From Bacteroidota bacterium (lineage in GTDB: Bacteria > Bacteroidota > Bacteroidia > NS11-12g > UBA9320), in contig DNBZ01000055.1 of NCBI GenBank assembly GCA_003484585.1, positions 1 through 6,674 on the forward strand: DNA of 6,674 nt, written 5' to 3'. This document shows positions 1 to 6,497 of the stretch, one piece after another; the first letter of the stretch is position 1; the number at the start of each line of letters is the position of its first letter. The notes under the pieces were generated by a model, which worked only from the letters and a program-made list of their open reading frames with translations, had not been told where the DNA came from and made no database searches. Position numbers and translations under genes: made by a program.

Positions 1-1
1 A

Positions 2-559
2 CATGGGGTGTACTCTGTTTTGGGAAACCACGATTATGGAGACTATTCTCAGTGGCCAGATAAAAATGGAGTAACGAAAGAGCAGAACTTACAACAATTA
101 AAAGACCATCACTCAGACATGGGCTGGAATCTATTGATAAATGAAAATAAGGTCATAGAAAAAGATGGAGATAAGCTTGCCATACTGGGGGTAGAAAACT
201 GGAGTGCCCATCGTCGATTTCCGAAGTACGGCAATCTGAGCGAGGCGTATGCGGGCATAGAAGATGTAGAAAACAAGCTACTGCTATCTCATGACCCAAG
301 TCACTGGCGTGCAGAGGTTCTCAAATCTTATCCTGCGATAGATGCCATGTTTGCAGGGCACACCCACGGCATGCAGTTTGGTATAGATACCAAGTATTAT
401 AAATGGAGCCCCGTGAAGTATACCTACCCTGAGTGGGCAGACCTGTACGAAGAGAATGGTCAGTATCTCTATGTAAACCGAGGTTTTGGATATTTAGGTT
501 ATCCCGGCAGAGTTGGTTTCTTGCCAGAGATTACGGTTTTTGAGCTGGAGACGGCTTAA
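2..559 (+). CDS. Metallophosphoesterase (calcineurin-like), C-terminal part; 5' end outside window
   Basis: The gene is cut by the left edge: the frame is open from base 2, so the apparent GTG at 8 is not a real start. The visible 185 residues hold the second half of a calcineurin-like metallophosphoesterase fold. GNHD lies at bases 23-34, a conserved histidine in LLLSHDP near base 290, and GHTHG at 356-370. In this family these supply ligands to the dinuclear metal centre. The C-terminal stretch YLYVNRGFGYLGYPGRVG is typical of Bacteroidetes members related to YkuE/YaeI-type membrane-associated phosphoesterases. Those often have N-terminal membrane segments, which would be outside this window. 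The substrate cannot be told from sequence. The stop TAA (557-559) overlaps the stop of the opposing GGGP synthase gene by 4 bp. Family assignment is secure; the exact role is unknown. Confidence 0.9.
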   Translation, partial: HGVYSVLGNHDYGDYSQWPDKNGVTKEQNLQQLKDHHSDMGWNLLINENKVIEKDGDKLAILGVENWSAHRRFPKYGNLSEAYAGIEDVENKLLLSHDPSHWRAEVLKSYPAIDAMFAGHTHGMQFGIDTKYYKWSPVKYTYPEWADLYEENGQYLYVNRGFGYLGYPGRVGFLPEITVFELETA

Positions 560-1254
560 CCTTCAACGAAGGCCATTTTAGCCTCCACCAGCTCTCCCAA
601 AAATACAGGATCGTCCTCTAGCTTATTACCTACGACCACTATATCTGCTCCAGCGTCCCATACTCGCTGTGCATCTTTGGCAGTTTTTATTCCTCCCCCT
701 ACTATTACAGGTACATCTATTTCGTTTTTCACTGCCGCTATGAGTTTTGGGGAGGCATGATTGCTAGCACCACTACCGCAATCCAAGTAAATAAGCTGTT
801 GGCCTAGTTGAGTGCCTGCCAGTGCGGTAGCCGCTGCTATACCTGGCTTATCGTTGGGTATAGGCGTAGTTCCGCTTATATAGGATACGGTGGTGGTCCG
901 TCCACCATCTACGAGTATATATCCCGTAGAGAGCAGTTCTAATCCAGATCTTTTAAGCTTGTAAGCGGACTCCACGTGCCTGCCAATAAGCAGGTCGGGG
1001 TTTCTTCCGCTAATGAGACTTAGAAGTAGTATGGCGTCTGCATTCTCGTCTATCTGGTTTGGGCTTCCAGGGAATATGATGAGAGGCTTGTCTGTTCTCT
1101 TTTTGAGCCCAGCTATGCATGTTTTCATGTTGCCATCGGTCACCAAACTGCCGCCTACAAAAAGAAAGTCTATTTGATTAAAATCAGGGTGAAATACCAG
1201 ATTATCTAATCGACTCTCGTCTGATTTATCTGGGTCTATTAGTACGGCCAACAT
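556..1254 (-). CDS. Geranylgeranylglyceryl phosphate synthase family protein (GGGPS/PcrB-like, group II)
   Basis: This family joins sn-glycerol-1-phosphate to a long polyprenyl diphosphate, forming the ether bond of archaeal-type lipids. Bacteroidetes carry group II members whose lipid products are not well understood. The 232 residues from the first ATG form a TIM barrel: LIDPDK at 5-10, VGGSLVT at 33-39, FPGSPNQI at 61-68, GYILVDGGRTT at 111-121, YLDCGSGA at 156-163, the phosphate-binding VIVGGGIKT at 183-191 and GADIVVVGN at 202-210. DPDK, the GSGA and GGG loops and the C-terminal VVGN are family hallmarks. This ATG lies inside the first beta strand. The frame continues upstream for 17 codons to a TAG (1308-1306) and encodes ILHKISSLAATNKK, which resembles the usual N-terminal helix. 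The true start may be an ATT at 1302, giving 248 residues. Divergent from nrdJ and convergent with the phosphoesterase gene. Exact prenyl substrate unknown. Confidence 0.9.
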   Translation of the reverse strand: MLAVLIDPDKSDESRLDNLVFHPDFNQIDFLFVGGSLVTDGNMKTCIAGLKKRTDKPLIIFPGSPNQIDENADAILLLSLISGRNPDLLIGRHVESAYKLKRSGLELLSTGYILVDGGRTTTVSYISGTTPIPNDKPGIAAATALAGTQLGQQLIYLDCGSGASNHASPKLIAAVKNEIDVPVIVGGGIKTAKDAQRVWDAGADIVVVGNKLEDDPVFLGELVEAKMAFVEG

Positions 1255-1568
1255 TTTTTTATTGGTGGCGGCTAAAGATGATATTTTATGTAATATGCTA
1301 ATAGTCTATCTGTTGCGAAAACGGTTTTTCTAAACCAAATTTCCAAGTTAAATTTTAAATATTTATTGATTTTTATCTTATCAACACGGCAAATCTCTTA
1401 AAAATAAGTCAATGATAAAATTTTATTGTGTAAGTGTGGAAAACCCCACTTTATTATTGGGTTATTATGGGTGTATGTTTGACTTAAAACTCACTATAAA
1501 TATTTGAGCCCCAAAAATATAATTATAGAGTTTATTTTTTTACATAACAAAAACCAAAAATTTAGAGA
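1255..1568. other. AT-rich divergent intergenic region between GGGPS and nrdJ
   Basis: This spacer of about 314 bp separates two divergent genes and holds no credible complete ORF. Its left 48 bases (1255-1302) probably code for the N-terminus of the GGGP synthase. Visible elements: a TTGAT/ATCAA dyad (1366-1370 and 1380-1384); a 12-bp palindrome ATAAAATTTTAT at 1415-1426; a hairpin AAGTGTGG/CCCCACTT with an AAAA loop and one mismatch (1432-1451); a TATGTTTG -7 element at 1474-1481; and an A-rich leader just before the nrdJ ATG. Two DnaA-box-like 9-mers lie at 1378-1386 and 1435-1443. A reverse-strand TATTTTTG (1519-1512) could be a -7 element for the GGGPS gene, but no well-spaced -33 TTG accompanies it. 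No cobalamin riboswitch motif is seen. Confidence 0.7.
1450..1481 (+). promoter_or_regulatory. Probable nrdJ promoter (Bacteroidetes type)
   Basis: TATGTTTG at 1474-1481 matches the Bacteroidetes -7 consensus TAnnTTTG exactly. The -33 element is weaker: TTTA at 1450-1453 lies 20 bases upstream, and a TTG at 1457-1459 is only 14 bases away. A start near 1487-1490 would give a leader of about 80 nt. That leader is very A-rich and has no Shine-Dalgarno sequence, as is usual in this phylum. Confidence 0.5.
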
Positions 1569-4500
1569 ATGAGCACCAAGCCAACGTACAAAAAGAATGC
1601 ATTAAAGTTCAAACGATTCAACACCAAGAATGGTATAGCCGCTGTAGACCTATACGATTATGAGTATAGAACATCCGTTATTAAAAACCCTGCTGGAGAT
1701 GATGTTTTCAAAATGGAAAACGTAGAGGTGCCTAAAGATTGGTCTCAGGTGGCAACAGACATTTTAGCACAAAAATATTTTAGAAAAGCAGGTGTACCAC
1801 AAGCAGATGGCACTACGGGGTCTGAAACATCTGTGAAACAAGTGGCACATAGACTTGCAGATTGTTGGAAAACTTGGGGTGAGCGTTACGGATACTTTGC
1901 ATCTAAAAAAGATTCGCAGGTATTTTACGACGAGTTGGTGTTTAGCATATTAGGACAAATGGCTGCACCTAATAGCCCGCAATGGTTTAATACGGGTTTA
2001 TATAATACATACGGCATTACGGGTAAGGCACAAGGACACTCATATGCAGATCACGAAACAGGGGAGGTAAAAAGATCAACATCGGCTTACGAAAGACCTC
2101 AGCCACACGCTTGTTTCATTCTTTCTGTAGATGACGACTTGGTAAACGAAGGGGGTATAATGGACCTTTGGGTTCGTGAAGCACGTATCTTTAAATATGG
2201 TTCTGGTGTAGGTACTAATTTTTCTTCTATACGAGGAGCAAATGAGAAACTAAGCGGAGGAGGCAACTCTTCTGGACTTATGAGTTTCTTGAAAATAGGA
2301 GATAGAGCTGCAGGTGCTATCAAATCTGGTGGCACTACACGTAGAGCTGCTAAAATGGTTTGTCTTGACTTAGATCACCCTGAGATTTTGTCTTTTATCA
2401 ATTGGAAAAAAGATGAAGAAAAGAAAGTGAAGGCTCTTATAGATGCTGGATATGATTCTGGTTATGAAGGAGAAGCTTATGCTACCGTTTCTGGTCAAAA
2501 CTCAAACAACTCAGTAAGAATACCAAACAAGTTCTTCGAAGCTCTTAAAAACGACGGGGAGTGGGACCTGATATCAAGAACAAACGGAAAAGCTATTGGT
2601 AGTGTTCCTGCTTCTAAAGTATGGGATGATATCTCTTTCGCTGCTTGGGCTTGTGCAGATCCAGGAGTACAATATGATACTACTATAAATGAGTGGCACA
2701 CTTGCCCAGAAGGTGGAAGAATAAACGCTTCTAACCCTTGCTCTGAGTATATGTTCTTAGACAATACAGCTTGTAACTTAGCGTCACTAAACCTAAGAAA
2801 ATATTTCAATGAAGAAACTAAAGAGTTTGATATAGAAGCTATAGAGTACGCATCTAGACTCTGGACTGTAGTGTTAGAAATTTCTGTACTTATGGCTCAG
2901 TTCCCTAGTGAAGAGGTTGCGAGACTTTCGTACCAATATAGAACATTAGGTCTTGGATATGCTAATTTGGGATCTGTGCTAATGGTAAGCGGTATACCAT
3001 ATGATAGCGACGAGGCGTTTGCCATATGTGGAGCTGTTACAGCTATACTCACAGGTACTTCATATGCTACTTCTGCAGAGATGGCTAGCTTTATGGGAGC
3101 CTTTGACCAATATGAGAAAAACAAGGAGCATATGCTACGTGTGATGAAAAATCACAGATATGCAGCATATAATCTAGATGAATATGACGGATTGAGCATT
3201 AAGCCAGTAGGAATAGATCCTGCGTACTGTCCAGAGTATCTGCTTAGTCCCGCTACGGGAGCTTGGGACAAAGCGGTACAGTGGGGTGAGAAGTATGGTT
3301 ATAGAAACGCTCAGACCACAGTAATAGCACCTACAGGGACCATCGGTCTAGTAATGGATTGTGATACTACAGGTATAGAGCCAGACTTTGCACTAGTTAA
3401 GTTTAAAAAATTATCTGGGGGTGGATACTTTAAAATAGTAAATCAGTCTGTGCCACTCGCACTAGAAACTCTGGGATACTCTGCTACTGAAGTAGAAGAA
3501 ATAGTGAATTATGCAAAAGGACATGCTACTTTAAAAGGAGCTCCTTCGGTTAATCACGAAACACTCCTTAGTAAAGGATTTACTATGGATGATTTAGTGA
3601 AAGTAGAAAGCGGCCTTTTGTCTGCATTCGAAATCAGCTTTGCTTTTAATCATTGGGTTCTTGGTGAAGAAGCTATGAATAGATTAGGATTTACGTCTGA
3701 CCAATATGAGGCTGATGGATTTAACCTATTAAGAGCTCTTGGTTATAGTAAAAAGGATATAGCGTTAGTAAACGACTTTGTATGTGGTACTATGACTGTA
3801 GAGGGTGCACCATACCTTAAAGATGAGCATCTTCCTATATTTGATTGTGCAAACAAATGTGGTGAAAAAGGAGAAAGGTTCATACACGCACACGGACATA
3901 TCAAAATGATGGCTGCTGCACAGCCATTCTTATCTGGTGCAATCTCAAAAACAATCAACTTACCAAACGAGGCAACAGAAGAAGATATTAAATCTTGCTA
4001 CCAATTAAGTTGGGAACTAGGAACTAAGGCTAATGCTCTATATAGAGACGGCTCTAAGCTATCTCAGCCACTTAGCAATAAGTCTGACGTGGAAGAAGAA
4101 GACGACACAATCACAGCTGTAGATAGTGCTGTGGGTACAGCGGGTCTATTGAATATAGACGAGCTTACTCAAGAGCAGGTGTTAGAAGCTGCTCAGAAAA
4201 TACTAGACAACTCTAAGAGTACGGAGTTTATGCGTCAACTATCTAGCATAGTAGAGCGTAAGCGTCTTCCTTGGAAACGTAGAGGGTTCACTCAAAAAGC
4301 CAAGGTAGGAGGTCAAACACTGTTCGTGAGAACCGGTGAGTATAATGATGGGACTCTAGGTGAGATCTTTATTGACATGCATCGTGAAGGTGCTACTTTC
4401 CGTTCATTGATGAATTGCTTCTCTATAGCGGTGTCTATAGGATTACAATACGGTGTGCCTCTAGATGAGTACGTGAGTAAGTTTACATTCACTCGTTTCG

Positions 4501-4886
4501 AGCCAAGTGGAATGGTAGAAGGCCATCCAAACATTAAAAACTCTACGTCTATCATAGATTATATCTTTAGGTTATTAGGATTTGAATATCTAAACAGAAC
4601 GGATTTAGTACACATTAAACCTACAAAAGAGGAGTCTCAGACTAAGTTAGATACACTCAAAGCGGAAAACAATGTTCCTACACCAGAGCCAGCACCAAAA
4701 GGAAGATTGTTAAAGTCTTCAACACCAGAAGTACAAAAAGCGGCATCTACAGCTAAGTATGTAGCTACCCCAACGGGAACTTCGTCGGATGCACTGCCTT
4801 GTACAAATTGCGGTAGCCTAGCACTAATACGTAACGGCACTTGCCACCTATGTACTAACTGTGGTACAACCACAGGGTGTAGTTAA
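1569..4886 (+). CDS. nrdJ: Adenosylcobalamin-dependent ribonucleoside-diphosphate reductase (class II)
   Basis: NrdJ reduces ribonucleotides to deoxyribonucleotides using a thiyl radical generated by coenzyme B12, with no need for oxygen. The 1105-residue protein shows the full active site. C182 in HACFIL is the N-terminal redox cysteine. N389, C391 (thiyl radical) and E393 lie in NPCSEYMFLDNTACNLASLN, with the second redox cysteine C402 exactly 11 residues after C391, as in Thermotoga NrdJ. APTGTIG at 587-593 belongs to the phosphate-binding loop. Residues about 903-1008 form a TSCPD-type domain (GEIFIDMHREGATFRSLMN). An acidic segment at about 836-852 and a Pro/Ala/Lys-rich linker at about 1020-1075 precede a tail with C1078, C1081, C1092, C1095, C1098 and C1104, probably a zinc ribbon plus the cysteine shuttle that re-reduces the active site. 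The length fits the long NrdJ type. The ATG follows an A-rich leader. The gene appears monocistronic, with its own promoter and terminator. No intein or frameshift. Confidence 0.97.
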   Translation: MSTKPTYKKNALKFKRFNTKNGIAAVDLYDYEYRTSVIKNPAGDDVFKMENVEVPKDWSQVATDILAQKYFRKAGVPQADGTTGSETSVKQVAHRLADCWKTWGERYGYFASKKDSQVFYDELVFSILGQMAAPNSPQWFNTGLYNTYGITGKAQGHSYADHETGEVKRSTSAYERPQPHACFILSVDDDLVNEGGIMDLWVREARIFKYGSGVGTNFSSIRGANEKLSGGGNSSGLMSFLKIGDRAAGAIKSGGTTRRAAKMVCLDLDHPEILSFINWKKDEEKKVKALIDAGYDSGYEGEAYATVSGQNSNNSVRIPNKFFEALKNDGEWDLISRTNGKAIGSVPASKVWDDISFAAWACADPGVQYDTTINEWHTCPEGGRINASNPCSEYMFLDNTACNLASLNLRKYFNEETKEFDIEAIEYASRLWTVVLEISVLMAQFPSEEVARLSYQYRTLGLGYANLGSVLMVSGIPYDSDEAFAICGAVTAILTGTSYATSAEMASFMGAFDQYEKNKEHMLRVMKNHRYAAYNLDEYDGLSIKPVGIDPAYCPEYLLSPATGAWDKAVQWGEKYGYRNAQTTVIAPTGTIGLVMDCDTTGIEPDFALVKFKKLSGGGYFKIVNQSVPLALETLGYSATEVEEIVNYAKGHATLKGAPSVNHETLLSKGFTMDDLVKVESGLLSAFEISFAFNHWVLGEEAMNRLGFTSDQYEADGFNLLRALGYSKKDIALVNDFVCGTMTVEGAPYLKDEHLPIFDCANKCGEKGERFIHAHGHIKMMAAAQPFLSGAISKTINLPNEATEEDIKSCYQLSWELGTKANALYRDGSKLSQPLSNKSDVEEEDDTITAVDSAVGTAGLLNIDELTQEQVLEAAQKILDNSKSTEFMRQLSSIVERKRLPWKRRGFTQKAKVGGQTLFVRTGEYNDGTLGEIFIDMHREGATFRSLMNCFSIAVSIGLQYGVPLDEYVSKFTFTRFEPSGMVEGHPNIKNSTSIIDYIFRLLGFEYLNRTDLVHIKPTKEESQTKLDTLKAENNVPTPEPAPKGRLLKSSTPEVQKAASTAKYVATPTGTSSDALPCTNCGSLALIRNGTCHLCTNCGTTTGCS

Positions 4887-4911
4887 ACAAAGTCAAAAAG
4901 CACAACTAGTA

Positions 4912-4938
4912 GGGACTCAAATTTGAGTCCCTTTTTTT
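4912..4938 (+). terminator. Rho-independent terminator of nrdJ
   Basis: A perfect 20-bp inverted repeat, GGGACTCAAA followed by TTTGAGTCCC (4912-4931), is followed directly by seven T (4932-4938). It lies 25 bp after the nrdJ stop. In RNA it would fold as a stem of about 8 bp with an AAUU loop. This is a strong intrinsic terminator for plus-strand transcription and separates nrdJ from the next gene. The reverse direction lacks a T-tract. Confidence 0.93.
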
Positions 4939-4946
4939 GGTCGGCG

Positions 4947-4979
4947 TTTGGCAAAAAACGAAACTTGTGGATAAGTTTG
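4947..4979 (+). promoter_or_regulatory. Probable promoter of the MORN_2 repeat protein gene
   Basis: TTTG at 4947-4950 and TAAGTTTG at 4972-4979 are separated by 21 bases, matching the Bacteroidetes consensus TTTG, 17-23 bases, TAnnTTTG. The -33 element begins only 8 bp after the nrdJ terminator T-tract. A start near 4984-4987 gives a leader of about 42 nt. An imperfect dyad, GTTTGG/CC(T)AAAC around TTAA (4975-4991), covers the -7 element and the predicted start, the usual place for a repressor site. Confidence 0.65.
4966..4974 (-). promoter_or_regulatory. Perfect consensus DnaA box (single, possibly by chance)
   Basis: TGTGGATAA on the plus strand is the exact complement of the consensus DnaA box TTATCCACA. 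It overlaps the first three bases of the TAAGTTTG -7 element, so bound DnaA would be expected to hinder transcription of the downstream gene. The match is seen directly; binding is inference. A single 9-mer match has roughly a 5% chance of occurring somewhere in a window of this size if base composition is ignored. Confidence 0.35.
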
Positions 4980-5027
4980 GTTAACCTAAACAAATAACAT
5001 TACTTTGTTGTTCTCAATATTTAATAG

Positions 5028-5414
5028 TTGATCGCTTCTCATTCATATATCAAAACAGATTTCCATCACGAAGAGGGCTTACTGTACTATTGTAAATCAC
5101 TATTTTCAGGTACTTTCAAGAGTGAAAACGACGGGGTCATAGAGGAAGACCAATATCAAAGGGGTCTAAGACACGGGATCCAAAAAACTTTTTTCCGAAA
5201 TGGAAACCTAAAGCAAGCCACTATGTATACCAACGGATTAAAAAATGGCAGAAGTATAGAATATTACAGCTGTGGAGCTAAAAAAACGAATGCAAGCTAT
5301 ACCGAAGGGTTGCTAGGGGGCACTCTAGAAGAGTGGGATAGTTCTGGTGTTTTAAAGTCTAGAAGAACGTACTTCAAAGGAAAGCTAATTGCTGCAAAAG
5401 CTGCTACTTATTAA
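5028..5414 (+). CDS. Small YwqK/MORN_2-type repeat protein, TTG start
   Basis: The 128-residue protein is built from a regular 24-residue repeat starting at Y43, Y67, Y91 and Y115. Each full unit follows the pattern Y-x-x-G-(3)-G, an aromatic pair, a turn with G, then K and a polar end. Examples are YQRGLRHG, YTNGLKNG and YTEGLLGG. A degenerate first unit (GLLYYCKSLFSGTF) lies at 17-30 and the last is cut short. This fits MORN_2 repeats of proteins named YwqK-family antitoxins; that name is an automatic label, and no toxin partner is seen here. There is no signal peptide or membrane segment, so a cytoplasmic location is likely. The frame is preceded directly by TAG (5025-5027), so TTG at 5028 is the best start. 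The next in-frame ATG (5223) would remove half the repeats. Function unknown; such repeats are usually protein- or lipid-binding scaffolds. Confidence 0.8.
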   Translation: MIASHSYIKTDFHHEEGLLYYCKSLFSGTFKSENDGVIEEDQYQRGLRHGIQKTFFRNGNLKQATMYTNGLKNGRSIEYYSCGAKKTNASYTEGLLGGTLEEWDSSGVLKSRRTYFKGKLIAAKAATY

Positions 5415-5434
5415 AGTATTCTTTGGCAGCTTTT
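5396..5434. terminator. Probable bidirectional terminator at the convergent junction
   Basis: AAAAGCTGC (5396-5404) and GCAGCTTTT (5426-5434) form a perfect 9-bp inverted repeat. It extends by a T-G wobble and one A-T pair (5405-5406 with 5424-5425), leaving a loop of about 17 nt. The plus strand ends in five T (5431-5435) and the minus strand in four T, so it could end both the repeat-protein transcript and the pur operon transcript. Both stop codons lie in or beside the hairpin, which therefore overlaps coding sequence on both strands. The long loop and few GC pairs make it weaker than the nrdJ terminator. Confidence 0.55.
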
Positions 5435-5976
5435 TCCAAATCCTTGTACCACTGCTCTCCAAATTTTCGCTCTAAAGCATGTTGTGCAAATTGATAGACC
5501 TTAATGTCATCTGCCGCACCTTTGTTACAAGCATCTGCACATATACTCCAGCGATGGTAGTTTAATGCATAGTACTCGCTGTACTTGTCTATTCTTATAG
5601 GATATAGATGACAGCTAAGAGGTTTAGGGAAACCAAAATCATTTTTCTTATTCGCTATTTCTATTGCACAATTGAGTATCCCATCTTTGCGTACCACAAA
5701 GACACACTCCTTGTTCTCTTTACATGTAGTCACATCCATTTGGTCGAAAGGGTCTTTTTCCGCAAAACCTTCCTCCTTCAAAAGGGCTAATCCGGTTTCA
5801 TCCATTTCGGTCTTGATGGTCTCTAGGTTTTGACTAATTATGTCAATTTCTTCTTTTTCCAAGGGGGCACCAGCATCTCCTTCTATGCAGCATACACCTT
5901 TGCAGGCTAATACGTTACATGCAAAAGATTTTTCTATTACGTCCTCAGATATTAAGCAGTTATCTACTTTTATCAT
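5404..5976 (-). CDS. DUF3109 family cysteine-rich protein
   Basis: This 190-residue protein fits the Bacteroidetes-enriched DUF3109 family, of unknown biochemical function. It has eleven cysteines: C7, C20, C25, C29, C30, C85, C91, C103, C122, C146 and C150. The N-terminal cluster C-x4-C-x3-CC followed by IEGDAGAPL, and the later [11 protein letters not shown], resemble the CxxCxxCC zinc/iron-chelating (YkgJ-type) pattern. A bound iron-sulfur cluster or zinc is therefore plausible but inferred. There is no signal peptide; the protein should be cytoplasmic. Its ATG (5976-5974) overlaps the purE TGA in an ATGA junction, so it is very probably co-transcribed and translationally coupled with purK-purE as the last gene. 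That does not prove a purine role. It ends with TAG and overlaps the opposing repeat-protein gene by 11 bp. Confidence 0.88.
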   Translation of the reverse strand: MIKVDNCLISEDVIEKSFACNVLACKGVCCIEGDAGAPLEKEEIDIISQNLETIKTEMDETGLALLKEEGFAEKDPFDQMDVTTCKENKECVFVVRKDGILNCAIEIANKKNDFGFPKPLSCHLYPIRIDKYSEYYALNYHRWSICADACNKGAADDIKVYQFAQHALERKFGEQWYKDLEKAAKEYFNK

Positions 5977-6488
5977 TTCTTGCTTTCTAAATATGCTTTA
6001 TATCCTATCTCTTCTAATATTTCTGCTTTCTGCAGTACAGAGGCTTCCATAGCACTGGTAAATTTAAGAACCCTTGTCTGTACCTCTGCATCGTGAGCAC
6101 CGAGCATTTTGGCGGCCAATATTCCCGCGTTTTTAGCTCCATTTATAGCCATGGTAGCTACGGGTATTCCAGGAGGCATCTGCACTATAGAGTATAGCGA
6201 ATCTATGCCACTCATATTGCTAGATTTCACGGGCACCCCTATAACGGGTAGTGGAGTAAGTGACGCTACCATTCCTGGCAAATGTGCAGCTCCTCCCGCT
6301 CCAGCGATAATGCTTTTATAGCCTTTGGTATGAGCGGTTTTAGCATATTCATACATTCTATCTGCCGTGCGGTGAGCAGATACTACGGTGAGGTCAAAAG
6401 TGACGTTCATCTCTTCTAGTACTTTAGCTGCTTCGGCCATTACAGGTAGGTCTGAGTCAGACCCCATTATGATTAGTATATCTGGCAT
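5973..6488 (-). CDS. purE: N5-carboxyaminoimidazole ribonucleotide mutase (PurE class I)
   Basis: PurE class I moves the carboxylate of N5-CAIR to give CAIR in de novo purine synthesis, in the cytoplasm. At 171 residues it has normal family length. Visible motifs are GSDSD (9-13), SAHRT (37-41, with the catalytic histidine H39), [10 protein letters not shown] (63-72), and [32 protein letters not shown] (84-115), which form the nucleotide and phosphate site of the octameric enzyme. The neighbouring purK confirms the two-step bacterial route, as opposed to the animal-type AIR carboxylase. It begins 9 bp after the purK stop and its TGA overlaps the ATG of the DUF3109 gene, so the three genes form an operon. 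No separate promoter is seen in the short gap. Confidence 0.97.
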   Translation of the reverse strand: MPDILIIMGSDSDLPVMAEAAKVLEEMNVTFDLTVVSAHRTADRMYEYAKTAHTKGYKSIIAGAGGAAHLPGMVASLTPLPVIGVPVKSSNMSGIDSLYSIVQMPPGIPVATMAINGAKNAGILAAKMLGAHDAEVQTRVLKFTSAMEASVLQKAEILEEIGYKAYLESKK

Positions 6489-6497
6489 AGGGCAAAT

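Noticed and set aside
560..572. CCTTC-AAC-GAAGG hairpin as a terminator at the phosphoesterase/GGGPS junction
   Set aside because: The stem is only 5 bp and is not followed by a proper T-tract on either strand; it also lies in the GGGPS coding end.
542..594. GAGCTGG/CCAGCTC inverted repeat around the convergent stops
   Set aside because: The loop is about 39 nt and the flanking runs are T before and A after on the plus strand, the wrong order for a terminator in either direction.
1255..1568. Cobalamin riboswitch upstream of nrdJ
   Set aside because: The region is too AT-rich and lacks the B12-box motif and the paired elements expected of this RNA.
2099..4873. Several reverse-strand open frames of 71-104 codons inside nrdJ (for example 2495-2809 and 4637-4873)
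   Set aside because: They lie fully within a clearly coding gene on the other strand, have no recognisable domains and no start context of their own; they are shadows of nrdJ.
1569..4886. Intein or inserted mobile domain in the long nrdJ
   Set aside because: Reductase genes are common intein hosts, but the active-site and PTGTIG motifs are uninterrupted and the extra length matches the normal long class II type with a TSCPD-like domain and cysteine tail.
5001..5007. TACTTTG as a second -7 promoter element
   Set aside because: It has one base too few for TAnnTTTG and lies only about 20 nt before the coding start; TAAGTTTG at 4972-4979 is a full match with a well-spaced -33 element.
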